62,971 bases of DNA from an uncultured Prevotella sp. (GCA_944320355.1 CALUHC010000008.1:1-62971); one strand, 5' to 3'. Shown: positions 1 through 8,202, counted from the first letter of the stretch. A program made the numbers and translations. The notes: generated by a model from the letters alone, not told the origin.

Positions 1-160
1 ACCTTTGGCAGAAATATAATGTAGAGCAATAAGGCATCACGACTAAAAGTTGTCAGTATTGGCAGATTTTAGTAATGACAAGGTTTTATCATTACTGCAT
101 TCCTAGTCTAACATAAATCAAAAAAAATGCAACAACAATGAAACATTTTATGTGTTTTCT

Positions 161-310
161 TTTGGCTATTTGGGGAGAAACTCATACCTTTGCAGTGATT
201 TTGTAACATGTTGATTATCAATGGTTATTTCCGTTTTTGCGACATGTGTGCAACATCCGGTGCTAACGCATTGATAGTCAGTTAAAGTCGTTTTTGAGGA
301 AGTAATTTTG
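161..310 (+). promoter_or_regulatory. Promoters upstream of the DUF418 gene
   Basis: A textbook Bacteroidetes promoter is seen: TTTG at 161-164, 20 bp, then TACCTTTG at 185-192. A second -7-like box, TAATTTTG, lies at 303-310, nearer to the ATG at 355, but without a clear -33 partner. The rest of 1-354 holds no gene; it has a small hairpin (8-bp arms at 71-78 and 89-96) and AT-rich DNA. Confidence 0.6.
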
Positions 311-354
311 CAGCCGTTGAAATAGAACTGTTTGACGAATAAGCAAGAATAAAA

Positions 355-1525
355 ATGGAACGACCTGTAAAGAATGGCTCACGCATAGAGGTGGTTGACG
401 CTCTGCGCGGGTTTGCCGTGATAGCCATAATATTGGTTCACAACCTTGAGCACTTCATCTTCCCGGTATATCCCGAGGCGGGCCGGGGTGGCTCCGTGCG
501 CTTGACGATGGGGTGTTCAGCGCGGTCTTCGCTCTCTTGGCGGGCAAGGCATACGCCATTTTCGCCCTGCTGTTCGGCTTCACCTTCTACCTGCAAATGA
601 ACAACGCGCGGCAACGGGGCGCTGACTTCGGCTACCGGTTCCTGTGGCGGTTGGTGCTGCTGGCGGGCTTCGCCACGCTCAATGCGGCATTCTTCCCTGC
701 TGGCGACGTGCTGCTGCTTTTCGCCGTGGTGGGCATCGTGCTGTTTCTCGCACGCAACCTTAGCGACCGCGCTGTGCTCGCTGCGGCGGTGCTCTTCCTG
801 CTCCAGCCTGCTGAGTGGTGGCATTACGCGGCATGGCTCGCCGACCATGGACACAGCTTGCCCGATCTCGGGGTGGACGCCATGTATGCCAAGTGGCCGA
901 GGTGACTAAGTCGGGCGACTTTCTCAGCTTCATCGCCACGAATATCGGGTTGGGACAGAAGGCCAGCCTGCTGTGGGCAGTCAACGCGGGACGGCTAAGC
1001 CAGACCGCCGGACTGTTCCTGCTGGGCTTTTACGTTGGTCGAAAGCAGATGTTTGCCGACACGGAGACCAACCGTCTACGGTGGACAAAGCTGCTCGCCG
1101 TCGCCGCCGTGGCGTTCGCCCCACTCTATTCGCTGCGCGAACTGGCTATGGGAGGCGACCCTATGGTGCGGCAGACCGTCGGCACGGCATTTGATATGTG
1201 GCAGAAGCTGGCTTTTGCCTGCGTGCTCGTTGCGTCGTTCGCCTTGCTCTATCGCAGTCGCAGGTTTGCAACGGCTGTGGGCGGCCTGCGCTATTACGGC
1301 CGCATGAGCCTCACCAACTATATCAGCCAGTCTGTCATAGGGGCATTGGTCTACTTCCCTTTTGGCCTATATCTCGCCCCGCACTGCGGCCATACGCTGA
1401 GCCTGCTGATTGGCATCGCGGTGTTCGTTGTGCAAGTGTGGGCGTGCAAGTGGTGGCTGTCTGCCCACAAACAGGGACCACTGGAAGGCTTGTGGCACAA
1501 GTGGACGTGGGTCGGTAAGAGCTAA
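355..1525 (+). pseudogene. DUF418 (YeiB-like) membrane protein, two frameshifts
   Basis: The reading continues through three frames: frame 1 from 355 (starts MERPVKNGSRIEVVDALRGF), frame 3 from about 480 (WLRALDDGVFSAVFALLAGK) to about 897, then frame 2 (EVTKSGDFLSFIATNIG) to the stop at 1523-1525. Joined, the pieces make about 390 residues, the usual length of DUF418/YeiB proteins, and the order of pieces fits that family: an N-terminal DALRGFAV motif, several membrane helices, and a C-terminal part with GRMSLTNYISQS. Each junction behaves as the loss of one base. DUF418 proteins are multi-pass inner-membrane proteins of unknown transport role. The gene is either a recent pseudogene or carries two assembly errors; the sequence alone cannot say which. 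No conserved neighbour hints at a role. Confidence 0.8.
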
Positions 1526-1550
1526 GAGTTAAAAGTTAAGAGTTAAAAGA

Positions 1551-1742
1551 GGCTGTGTCAAAATGGAGTTAACTGAAGTTTGGGCTTCGCCCGAAGTTAT
1601 CTGGAGTTAACAGACATATATTTTGTTGCTGTTTTCCAAGCAATTTTTCGCTGCGCTCTGGCAACACGTGTCCGTTAACTTCCGGCGACCGATAGGTCGC
1701 CTAACTTCGGTTAACTCCTTCCAACTACATTTTGACACAGCC
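1551..1742. repeat. Palindromic repeat family B, copy 1
   Basis: A 192-bp element bounded by inverted ends (GGCTGTGTCAAAATG at 1551-1565 and its complement at 1728-1742). Inside are GGAGTTAAC-type blocks in inverted order on the two sides (gttaactgaagttt on the left, cgttaacttccgg and cggttaactcc on the right). Related copies lie at 12113-12329, 42472-42640, 47051-47118 and 48785-49170. It fills the space between the broken DUF418 gene and the convergent recA. No coding capacity. Confidence 0.75.
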
Positions 1743-1862
1743 CCATCTTGGGAACTCTTTCTCTGAAGCGTTTCCCGGCCACGCCATATGGCGACATCTG
1801 CCGGTCTGCTGCCGATAACAGTGGGCAAGGCCGGGCTTCCATTTGCTATTTCAAAGGTTTGC

Positions 1863-2891
1863 TTAGTCCTTGTCGGCTATGGCCTGCATGATGAGTCCCT
1901 CCAGCTCTTCGCACAGCTCGGGGTTGTCTTTGAGCAGAGCCTTGGTGGCATCGCGGCCTTGCGCCAGCTTCGCCCCGTTGTACGAGAACCAGCTGCCGCT
2001 CTTCTGTATGATGCCGTATTCTACTCCCAAGTCTACAATCTCGCCTATCTTGGATATGCCTTCGCCGAATGTTATCTCGAACTCTGCCTTGCGGAAAGGT
2101 GGTGCCACCTTGTTTTTGACCACCTTCACGCGCACCTGGTTGCCTATGATGGTGTCTCCGTCCTTGATGCTTGTCACCTTGCGTATGTCAAGGCGCACGC
2201 TGGCGTAGAACTTCAAGGCGTTGCCGCCGGTGGTTGTCTCTGGGTTGCCGAACATCACGCCTATCTTCTCGCGCAGCTGGTTGATGAATATGCAGGTTGT
2301 GTTCGTCTTGCTGATGGTGCTGGTTAGCTTGCGCAGTGCCTGGCTCATGAGCCGCGCCTGCAGGCCTACCACGTTGTCGCCCATGTCGCCCTCTATCTCT
2401 TTCTTGGGCGTCAGGGCTGCCACAGAGTCGACCACGAGTATGTCCACGGCCGACGAACGTATCAGCTGGTCGGCTATTTCAAGGGCCTGCTCGCCGTTGT
2501 CCGGCTGCGAAATCCACAGGTTGTTTACGTCAACGCCCAGCTTCTCGGCGTAGAAACGGTCGAAAGCGTGCTCTGCGTCTATAAATGCGGCTATGCCGCC
2601 GGCCTTCTGTGCCTCAGCTATGGCGTGAATGGCGAGCGTGGTCTTGCCCGACGACTCAGGTCCGTAGATCTCTATTATCCTGCCGCGCGGATAGCCTCCC
2701 ACGCCGAGCGCGGCGTTGAGTCCGATGCTGCCGGTGGGTATCACCTCCACGTTTTCTATCTGCTCATCGCCAAGTTTCATGATAGAGCCTTTGCCAAAGT
2801 CTTTCTCTATCTTTGCCATGGCAGCCTGCAGGGCTTTCAACTTGCCCTCGCTGGCCGACATTTCCGGTGTTGGTTCTTTTTCTTTTGCCAT
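1863..2891 (-). CDS. recA: Recombinase RecA
   Basis: A 342-residue protein with all RecA hallmarks. It forms ATP-dependent filaments on single-stranded DNA, drives homologous strand exchange and triggers LexA-type self-cleavage in the cytosol. Visible features are the Walker A loop [10 protein letters not shown] (residues 77-86), the Walker B strand [10 protein letters not shown] (151-160), and the L2 DNA-binding loop around [20 protein letters not shown]. Length matches the family. The start at 2891 is the first methionine and gives the typical N-terminus. It lies 207 bp downstream of the dehydrogenase gene on the same strand; no clear TAnnTTTG box was seen in the gap, so it may be cotranscribed or use a degenerate promoter. 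Confidence 0.98.
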   Translation of the reverse strand: MAKEKEPTPEMSASEGKLKALQAAMAKIEKDFGKGSIMKLGDEQIENVEVIPTGSIGLNAALGVGGYPRGRIIEIYGPESSGKTTLAIHAIAEAQKAGGIAAFIDAEHAFDRFYAEKLGVDVNNLWISQPDNGEQALEIADQLIRSSAVDILVVDSVAALTPKKEIEGDMGDNVVGLQARLMSQALRKLTSTISKTNTTCIFINQLREKIGVMFGNPETTTGGNALKFYASVRLDIRKVTSIKDGDTIIGNQVRVKVVKNKVAPPFRKAEFEITFGEGISKIGEIVDLGVEYGIIQKSGSWFSYNGAKLAQGRDATKALLKDNPELCEELEGLIMQAIADKD

Positions 2892-3098
2892 TTCTTGAGT
2901 TGTGAATTTTGAGTTGTGAATTTTGGGTTACGAGTTGTCGCTACGCGATTGTGAGTTGCTGAATTTTGGGTTGCGAGTTTTGGGTTGCTGGTTGCCGATG
3001 GCGTCATTGCGCAGCCGTCATGCCATCAATTCGTAATTGTATAATGCCGAATCGCGCAGCGACAATTCATAACTCAACACTCAAAACTCATAATTTTC
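2892..3098. repeat. Degenerate GAGTTTTGGGTT-type repeats with an inverted repeat
   Basis: The gap between recA and the upstream dehydrogenase is made of many near-copies of gagttttgggttg and gagttgtgaatttt. An imperfect inverted pair, GAGTTGTCGCTACGCGATTG at 2932-2951 and its near-complement at 3048-3068, could form a hairpin in the transcript. Similar simple repeats occur at 1523-1550 and 33118-33146. Confidence 0.5.
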
Positions 3099-4325
3099 TC
3101 ACAGTTCGAGGTCTCCGCCGAACACTTCGTGCCACGGCAGACCCTGCTTGTTCAGTTGCTCCATGAACGGGTCGGGGTCAAACTCCTCCACGTTCCACAC
3201 GCCGGGCTTGCGCCACAAGCCCTTGAGGAACATCATCGCGCCTATCATTGCCGGCACCCCCGTGGTGTAGCTCACGCCCTGCATGCCCGTTTCGTTGTAG
3301 GCATCCTGATGCTTGCAGTTGTTGTATATATAATATGTAAGCTCCTTGCCGTCCTTCACTCCGCGTATGCGGCAGCCTATGCTCGTCTCTCCGTCATAGT
3401 TGGCGCCGAGGTCTTGCGGGTTGGGCAACACGGCCTTGAGGAACTGCAGGGGCACGATGTTCACCTTCACCGTCTTGCCCGAGCCGTCGGCCAGCGGCGC
3501 TTCATACTCCACCTCGTCTATGCGCGACATACCGATGTTCTGGATTACGTCCAGATAAGTGAGGTACTGCTGGCCGAATGTCATCCAGAAGCGGGCCTGC
3601 CTGATGGTGGGATAGTTTTTCACGAGGCTCTCCAGTTCCTCGTGGTGCATCAGGTAGCTCTCCCTCGGGCCTATGTTCGGGTATGTGAGAGGCTTGTGCA
3701 CAGCCAGCGGCTCGGTCTCTATCCACTCGCCGTCCTTGTAGTACAGGCCTTTCTGTGTTATCTCGCGTATGTTTATCTCGGGGTTGAAGTTGGTGGCGAA
3801 GGCCTTGTGGTGGTTGCCTGCGTTGCAGTCCACGATGTCGAGGTTGTGTATTTCGTCAAAGTGGTGCTTGGCGGCGTATGCGGTGAAGATGCCGCTCACG
3901 CCCGGGTCGAAGCCGCAGCCGAGTATGGCGGTGAGTCCGGCCTGCTCGAAGCGGTCCTTGTAAGCCCACTGCCACGAGTACTCAAAGTGAGCCTCGTCGC
4001 GCGGCTCGTAGTTGGCCGTGTCCAGGTAGTTGCACCCGCAGGCCAGGCAGGCGTCCATGATGGTGAGGTCCTGATAAGGCAAGGCAAGGTTGACCACGAT
4101 GTCCGGTCTGAACTCGTTCATCAGCGCCTTGAGCTGCTCCACGTCGTCGGCATCCACCTGCGCCGTCTTTATGGCTGGGTTGCCAATGGCCTCGACAATC
4201 CTGTCGCACTTCTCCTTTCTCCGGCTTGCTATCATGAAGTCGGTAAACACATCGGCATTCTGCGCTATCTTGAATGCCGCAACGGTGGCGACGCCGCCGG
4301 CGCCGATCATCAATACTTTTCCCAT
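3099..4325 (-). CDS. Carboxynorspermidine / saccharopine dehydrogenase family protein
   Basis: A 408-residue NAD(P)-dependent oxidoreductase of the saccharopine dehydrogenase family. The N-terminus has a Rossmann nucleotide-binding turn (MIGAGGVATVAAFKI, residues 6-20), followed by DANYEP/GFDPGVSG segments typical of the carboxynorspermidine dehydrogenase branch. In gut Bacteroidales this enzyme makes carboxyspermidine or carboxynorspermidine by reductive condensation of a diamine with aspartate semialdehyde, a step of the alternative spermidine route. That assignment rests on family resemblance; a lysine-pathway role is less likely but not excluded. The partner decarboxylase nspC is not in this window. 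It follows the unknown gene at 4369-4965 by 43 bp on the same strand, so the two are probably one operon. Confidence 0.85.
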   Translation of the reverse strand: MGKVLMIGAGGVATVAAFKIAQNADVFTDFMIASRRKEKCDRIVEAIGNPAIKTAQVDADDVEQLKALMNEFRPDIVVNLALPYQDLTIMDACLACGCNYLDTANYEPRDEAHFEYSWQWAYKDRFEQAGLTAILGCGFDPGVSGIFTAYAAKHHFDEIHNLDIVDCNAGNHHKAFATNFNPEINIREITQKGLYYKDGEWIETEPLAVHKPLTYPNIGPRESYLMHHEELESLVKNYPTIRQARFWMTFGQQYLTYLDVIQNIGMSRIDEVEYEAPLADGSGKTVKVNIVPLQFLKAVLPNPQDLGANYDGETSIGCRIRGVKDGKELTYYIYNNCKHQDAYNETGMQGVSYTTGVPAMIGAMMFLKGLWRKPGVWNVEEFDPDPFMEQLNKQGLPWHEVFGGDLEL

Positions 4326-4368
4326 AGTTGCTGTTATGATTGTTTTTTGTTTGCGTTTCTGTGTCCGC

Positions 4369-4965
4369 TCAGTCGTGTTTTATCTCGTCGGCCCTTATGC
4401 CCAGCGCGCTCATGAGCGAGTATCCGAGTATCTCCTGGCGGAAATTGCCGCCCGCCATCGGCTCCATGGCGAACACCGTGACGCGCTTTTCGTCGTCCAC
4501 ACGGCGCAGCGCGTTGCGCAGCGTGTCATAATATTCCTCTGCGTTGGGTATCAGCATGACGCGCTTCACCTCCTTGGCCGCGCAGACCACCTCGGCCGAC
4601 TCCACAAAGAGTCCGGCCACGCTGACCGGAGCCTCGGCCCGCACGGAGCTGATGAGAAACTCGCCGAGATGGTCGCTGAACGCCTTGCCGTCAAGCTCTG
4701 AGGCATAGTCGCCGGGCGCGAAGTTGTCCATCGCGGCAGTGCCGGCACTGTGGACGAACACCACCTGGACGCTGTTCGGCCCCTCGCGCAGCCCTCCGTC
4801 GAGAGCTATGCAGTCTATCCACCGCGCCGTGTCGGCCTTGGGGATGCGACGGCCTATCATCCGCTCGAAATTGACTATAAGGTTGAAAGCCACCTTGTCC
4901 ACGTAATCACCGTCGACAAGAATCACGTTCTCGCTCCAGCTTGGTTTGCTCATGTCGATGTTCAT
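4369..4965 (-). CDS. Conserved Bacteroidales protein of unknown function
   Basis: A 198-residue soluble protein that I do not recognise as a characterised family. It starts MNIDMSKPSWSENVILVDGD and has no signal peptide or membrane helix. Alternating alpha/beta pattern (VILVDGDYVDKVAFNLIVNF, VQVVFVHSAG, KRVMLIPNAEEYYDTL) suggests a compact cytosolic fold. A promoter -7 box sits at 4970-4977, only four bases before the ATG at 4965, so the transcript would be nearly leaderless from that codon; the internal ATG at 4953 (MSKPSW) would leave a short leader and is an equally plausible start. It heads the minus-strand group that continues into the dehydrogenase. Confidence 0.75.
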   Translation of the reverse strand: MNIDMSKPSWSENVILVDGDYVDKVAFNLIVNFERMIGRRIPKADTARWIDCIALDGGLREGPNSVQVVFVHSAGTAAMDNFAPGDYASELDGKAFSDHLGEFLISSVRAEAPVSVAGLFVESAEVVCAAKEVKRVMLIPNAEEYYDTLRNALRRVDDEKRVTVFAMEPMAGGNFRQEILGYSLMSALGIRADEIKHD

Positions 4966-4969
4966 AGTG

Positions 4970-4977
4970 CAAATTTA
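4970..4977 (-). promoter_or_regulatory. -7 box (TAAATTTG) of the 4369-4965 gene
   Basis: Reading the minus strand, TAAATTTG ends four bases before the ATG at 4965. No other promoter-like box is seen between here and the plus-strand vsr gene. Confidence 0.6.
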
Positions 4978-5154
4978 CGATATTTCCATATATTGGCCAA
5001 ACAAAATCACGATTTATTCGTGAGCGCAGCCGCAGCCGCCGAACACCATTCACAGCCCGGCCACAGCCCCGAAAACGACGCACGAACCGGCGGCTGACAA
5101 GACAAGAACAGCTTATAATCCGCCACAGGCCATGTCAGTCTGCTGATTTTTTTG

Positions 5155-5162
5155 TAAGTTTG
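5155..5162 (+). promoter_or_regulatory. -7 box (TAAGTTTG) of vsr
   Basis: TAAGTTTG followed by CAG lies 15 bp before the first ATG of vsr. The -33 element is not clear. Confidence 0.55.
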
Positions 5163-5176
5163 CAGCGCTTATATCA

Positions 5177-5698
5177 ATGTATATGTCCACAGACGAAGAA
5201 CAGGAGAGAGCCAAGCGCAGCCGGATAATGGCCTCAATACACAGCCGCGACACCAAGCCCGAGCTTATGGTGCGCCGCTATCTCTTTGCCTGCGGCTTCC
5301 GTTTCCGCCTCGCCCACCCCCGCCTGCCGGGACGGCCCGACATCGTTTTGCGCAAGTATCGCACGGTGATATTCGTCAACGGGTGCTTCTGGCACGGGCA
5401 CGACTGCCCGGCCTTCCGCCTGCCAAAGACCAACACAGACTTCTGGCGGCGCAAGATAGAACGAAACCGCAGGCGCGATGCCGACGTGCAACGGAGGCTG
5501 GCGCAGATGGGGTGGCACTGCATCACCGTGTGGGAGTGCGAGCTGACCAAGGACAAACGCGAGCGGACGCTGCTCGCACTCGAATACACCCTGAACCGCA
5601 TTTACCTCGAAGACCACGAGATACACTACCGCCTGCCCGACGACGGGCGGCAGATGGCGGCAGAGCCGGAGCCTCGCCATACGGACGGAAACGCCTGA
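5177..5698 (+). CDS. vsr: Very short patch repair endonuclease (Vsr)
   Basis: A 173-residue Vsr family nuclease, slightly longer than the E. coli enzyme (156). Vsr nicks DNA 5' of the T in T:G mismatches formed by deamination of 5-methylcytosine. The N-terminal RSRIMASIHSRDTKPE motif, the catalytic-core RPDIVLRKYRTVIFVNGCFW stretch and the zinc-site HGHDCP are all visible. The C-terminal ~20 residues are charged and not part of the core. ATG codons at 5177 and 5183 are both possible starts. There is no cytosine methyltransferase gene anywhere in the window, which is unusual because vsr usually travels with one. Confidence 0.95.
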   Translation: MYMSTDEEQERAKRSRIMASIHSRDTKPELMVRRYLFACGFRFRLAHPRLPGRPDIVLRKYRTVIFVNGCFWHGHDCPAFRLPKTNTDFWRRKIERNRRRDADVQRRLAQMGWHCITVWECELTKDKRERTLLALEYTLNRIYLEDHEIHYRLPDDGRQMAAEPEPRHTDGNA

Positions 5699-5802
5699 CG
5701 CGCCTGCAACGCACCGCCTTGCCGGCACGCCATGAGCAGGCAAGGCACAACCGAGCGGCAGTCACCGCCCAGCCTACTGAAACGTATCAAAAATCAAAGC
5801 CT

Positions 5803-5905
5803 GCCGTTTCGCCTTGCGATACAGCCCGTTTCATCGTGCAAGACAGCCCGTTTCAGGCTCTAAAACGGGCCGTTTTGCAAGCCCAAACGGCACATTTCGC
5901 AACCC
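5803..5905. repeat. Cluster 1 of 21-22-bp quasi-palindromic AAACGG units
   Basis: Four to five imperfect units built around AAACGGNCCGTTT, for example taaaacgggccgttttgcaa and caaacggcacatttcgcaa, repeated at roughly 20-30-bp spacing. The same kind of cluster occurs at six other intergenic sites in the window. It is flanked by two copies of tcaaaaatcaaagcc (5786 and 5954 regions). The remainder of 5699-6065 shows no gene. Confidence 0.6.
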
Positions 5906-6065
5906 CACTGATTTTCAATGAGTTGCAAAGGCCTGCGGTGATGTTGCCCGGCGGGTCAAAAATCAAAGCCAGGCGACGGGCTGAAGCCTGCGAGGCTCAA
6001 AGCCGGACGCAACGCGGCGAGAGGCGGCTTCATGCGAAATTGCACACTTTTTCCTACATTTTGAA

Positions 6066-6174
6066 CTTGACAAAAAAGACAGCATTGCCTATCTTTGCAA
6101 AAGATTTGCTGCACCCGTGAAATCGTGAACAGGCGTTCTTTCCACCCGCTTGCGGCATATCTGCAAACAGAAAT
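6066..6174 (+). promoter_or_regulatory. Promoter cassette (family E, copy 1) of the winged-helix/AraC operon
   Basis: TATCTTTG at 6090-6097 is a good -7 box, with CTTG at 6066-6069 at 20-bp spacing. The following ~75 bp (gctgcacccgtgaaatcgtg, then ttctttccacccgcttgcgg) match the cassettes at 7167-7263 and 13007-13088, but the second -7 box here has decayed to CATATCTGCA. Confidence 0.6.
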
Positions 6175-6201
6175 ACAAAGCTATACCTAAATATATAATA
6201 T

Positions 6202-6741
6202 ATGGAGACAAAGGAACTGACTGTACTCAACGCGATAAGGAAGAGTGGCGGCAACGCCGACATAGCCGACCTGAAAGCACATACAGGCATGGACACCATG
6301 GAGCTGACTGCGATAATAGGCTCACTTGCCGGGGAGAACAGAATACTCCTGCGCATAAACAACCAGGCCGGCGAATGCCAAACGTACAAGACCAACGCCG
6401 AAATTCTGTGCGGACGGTTCATGGATTTGCTGGCCGACAACTACAGGTACGAGCGCAGCGTGGCCTTCTACGCGTCGCGACTGTGCATCACACCAAAGCA
6501 CCTCAGCACCGTGGTGAAGGCCACGAGCGGCAAGCTGCCGTCGGCATGGATAAGGGAAGAGACGATAAGGGAGATAGAGCACAGGCTCTGCCACAGCCGG
6601 TCTTCAATAAAGGAAATTGCCTACAGCCTCAACTTCGCCAACACATCGTTCTTCGGCAAGTACTTCAAGGCGTGCAAGGGCGTATCGCCCAAACAGTTCT
6701 GCGAAGCATACATAAGAACACATAAAACCCCAAACGCATGA
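6202..6741 (+). CDS. AraC-type regulator with N-terminal winged-helix domain
   Basis: A 179-residue predicted transcription factor. Residues 1-60 resemble the small winged-helix family of Bacteroidetes (DUF2582-like: KELTVLNAIRKSGGNAD...MELTAIIGSLAGENRILL). Residues about 75-175 are an AraC/XylS double helix-turn-helix domain: first helix pair YASRLCITPKHLSTVVKATS, second SSIKEIAYSLNFANTSFFGK, ending in the family signature FGKYFKACKGVSPKQF. There is no sugar-sensing cupin domain. The stop overlaps the start of the next gene (ATGA at 6738-6741), so the two are translationally coupled. Target and signal are unknown. Confidence in the AraC domain is high; the N-terminal assignment is by resemblance to the neighbour. 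Confidence 0.85.
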   Translation: METKELTVLNAIRKSGGNADIADLKAHTGMDTMELTAIIGSLAGENRILLRINNQAGECQTYKTNAEILCGRFMDLLADNYRYERSVAFYASRLCITPKHLSTVVKATSGKLPSAWIREETIREIEHRLCHSRSSIKEIAYSLNFANTSFFGKYFKACKGVSPKQFCEAYIRTHKTPNA

Positions 6742-6950
6742 AAAAGAACAAAATCGGAGAATGCGCATCCTTGGTGATGGGCGCGCTGCACTGCGAGAGC
6801 CGCTCGTGGGAAGAACTGCTGCAGAGCACAGGACTCGCCCCCTTGGAGCTGGCCTGCGCCATAGGCTGGCTGGCGAGAGAAGACATGGTGAACATCCGCA
6901 TGGACCGGGGGCGCATAGCCTTCGAGGCATACCACGAGCACTATTATTGA
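6738..6950 (+). CDS. Small winged helix-turn-helix protein (DUF2582-like)
   Basis: A 70-residue protein: GECASLVMGALHCESRSWEE... LAPLELACAIGWLAREDMVN, the pattern of the solo winged-helix proteins common in Bacteroidales, whose role is not established. It starts inside the stop codon of the AraC-type gene and shares the same fold as that protein's N-terminus, so the two may act as partner regulators. A family A repeat begins two bases after the stop. Confidence 0.8.
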   Translation: MKKNKIGECASLVMGALHCESRSWEELLQSTGLAPLELACAIGWLAREDMVNIRMDRGRIAFEAYHEHYY

Positions 6951-6951
6951 C

Positions 6952-7144
6952 CCCCAATCGGTCATTAGAGTCCAAAGTGCTTTCGTTCTGTCGGCGTGCA
7001 GATTGGCTGTAGCCTTTGTCGGATGCGTGGCGGGCTACGTCGAGACAAAGCGGCAGACAAGATGCCGACGGCAGAACGAAAGCACTTGGAAAGCCTGAAA
7101 ATGAACAAAAACATATCCCAGGCGGTCTAATGATCGATTCGGGG
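6952..7144 (+). repeat. Repeat family A, copy 1 (TCATTAGA-ended, nested palindrome)
   Basis: A 193-bp element with inverted ends (CCCCAATCGGTCATTAGA at 6952-6969; complement at 7126-7144). A second inverted pair lies inside: ccaaagtgctttcgttctg near 6973 and its complement near 7070-7088. So the whole element can fold into one long hairpin. Copies are at 9406-9600 (inverted), 62822-62971 (cut by the window end) and a short form at 55450-55549. No transposase is present; this looks like a non-autonomous mobile element. Confidence 0.75.
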
Positions 7145-7166
7145 TGAATAAAAGCGGTGGTTTTGC

Positions 7167-7263
7167 TTTGATTTCTCTGCAACTTCTGCTACCTTTGCAG
7201 AAGATAATCTGCACTCGGGAAACTGCGAACAAGTTCGCTTTCATCCCGTTTGCATTACCTTTG
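7167..7263 (+). promoter_or_regulatory. Tandem promoters of rsmA (family E, copy 2)
   Basis: The first promoter is canonical: TTTG at 7167-7170, 19 bp, TACCTTTG at 7190-7197. A second TACCTTTG lies at 7256-7263, only eight bases before the ATG. The stretch between (gcactcgggaaactgcgaac, then cgctttcatcccgtttgcat) recurs at 6097-6174 and, inverted, at 13007-13088. Confidence 0.7.
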
Positions 7264-7271
7264 CAGACAAG

Positions 7272-8081
7272 ATGAAACAAGTAAGACCAAAGAAAAACCT
7301 CGGCCAGCACTTCCTGACCGACCTTGACATAGCGCGGCGCATAGCCGACACGGTGGACGCCTGCCCCGACATACCTGTGCTGGAGGTGGGACCGGGCATG
7401 GGAGTGCTCACGCAATACCTCACGGAAAAGCCCCGCGAGGTGAAGGTTGTGGAGATAGACGCCGAGTCGGTGGCCTATCTCCACGAACACTTTCCGCGCC
7501 TCAGGGACAACATAATAGCCGACGACTTCCTCAGGATGGACCTCACAGGCGTGTTCGGCGGGCGGCAGTTCGTGCTCACAGGCAACTATCCGTACGACAT
7601 TTCGTCGCAGATATTCTTCAAGATGATAGACAACCGCGAGCTGATACCCTGCTGCACGGGCATGATTCAGCGCGAAGTGGCGCAGCGCATGGCCTCGGCT
7701 CCGGGCAGCAAGGCCTACGGAATACTGAGCGTGCTGACGCAGGCCTGGTATGACGTGGAGTACCTTTTCACCGTCGACGAGGACGTGTTCAACCCGCCGC
7801 CAAAGGTGAAGAGCGCCGTCATACGCATGACACGCAACGGCGTTACCGCGCTCGGCTGCGACGAAGAGCTGTTCCGCCGCGTGGTCAAGACAGTGTTCAA
7901 CCAGCGGCGCAAGATGCTGCGCGTCAGCCTGCGCCAGCTCTTCGGCGGGCGCGGCGCCGACGAAGGGCTGTTCAGCCCCGGCCTGCTCACCATGCGCCCC
8001 GAACAGCTCAGCATAGCGCAATTCGTGGAACTGACCAACATGGTGGCCGCCCAGCTGAAGCAAGGAAATGCATCCGAATGA
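7272..8081 (+). CDS. rsmA: 16S rRNA (adenine1518/1519-N6)-dimethyltransferase RsmA/KsgA
   Basis: A 269-residue SAM-dependent methyltransferase that dimethylates two adjacent adenines in the 3' hairpin of 16S rRNA late in small-subunit assembly. The KKNLGQHFL start (residues 7-15), motif I LEVGPGMG (37-44) and the catalytic NYPY (105-108, the family's NLPY) are visible, and length fits. The second promoter's -7 box sits eight bases before the start codon, so transcripts from it would be almost leaderless. The gene appears to be transcribed alone; what follows is a long gene-free stretch. Confidence 0.97.
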   Translation: MKQVRPKKNLGQHFLTDLDIARRIADTVDACPDIPVLEVGPGMGVLTQYLTEKPREVKVVEIDAESVAYLHEHFPRLRDNIIADDFLRMDLTGVFGGRQFVLTGNYPYDISSQIFFKMIDNRELIPCCTGMIQREVAQRMASAPGSKAYGILSVLTQAWYDVEYLFTVDEDVFNPPPKVKSAVIRMTRNGVTALGCDEELFRRVVKTVFNQRRKMLRVSLRQLFGGRGADEGLFSPGLLTMRPEQLSIAQFVELTNMVAAQLKQGNASE

Positions 8082-8112
8082 GCCTAAAAAACCGTTGTGT
8101 GCGCACACAATA

Positions 8113-8196
8113 TTTGATTTATATCAAAAACAAAGCCATTTTATGTTATAAAACATATTTTGCCCATTGCCATATTGCAAAAACTGCGTATCTTTG
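8113..8196 (+). promoter_or_regulatory. FNR/CRP-type palindrome and promoter of candidate RNA 1
   Basis: A perfect palindrome TTTGAT-TTAT-ATCAAA lies at 8113-8128 (centre 8120.5). The -7 box TATCTTTG is at 8189-8196, so the palindrome centre is 68.5 bp upstream of the box. No TTTG is found at the usual 19-21-bp spacing (a TTTG is 26 bp away; ATTG is 19 bp away), consistent with a promoter that needs an activator. TTGAT-N4-ATCAA is the classical binding pattern of the FNR branch of the CRP/FNR family; the regulator here is inferred. Confidence 0.65.
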
Positions 8197-8202
8197 CAAA
8201 CG

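Noticed and set aside
211-221. TTGATTATCAA palindrome upstream of the DUF418 gene as another FNR-type site
   Set aside because: The half-sites are separated by one base rather than four, and the position relative to the -7 boxes does not match the 68.5-bp rule.
3129-4415. A 428-codon open frame on the plus strand opposite the dehydrogenase gene
   Set aside because: It is the mirror frame of a GC-rich gene with clear homology on the other strand; its own composition (runs of V, L, H, A) has no family resemblance. The same holds for long mirror frames opposite MATE (10657-12099), Rel (36377-37564), thrS (44648-46234) and rny (61267-62763).
6952-7144. Complete insertion sequence
   Set aside because: Family A elements carry no transposase frame; the coding frames across them are readings of the fold-back core.
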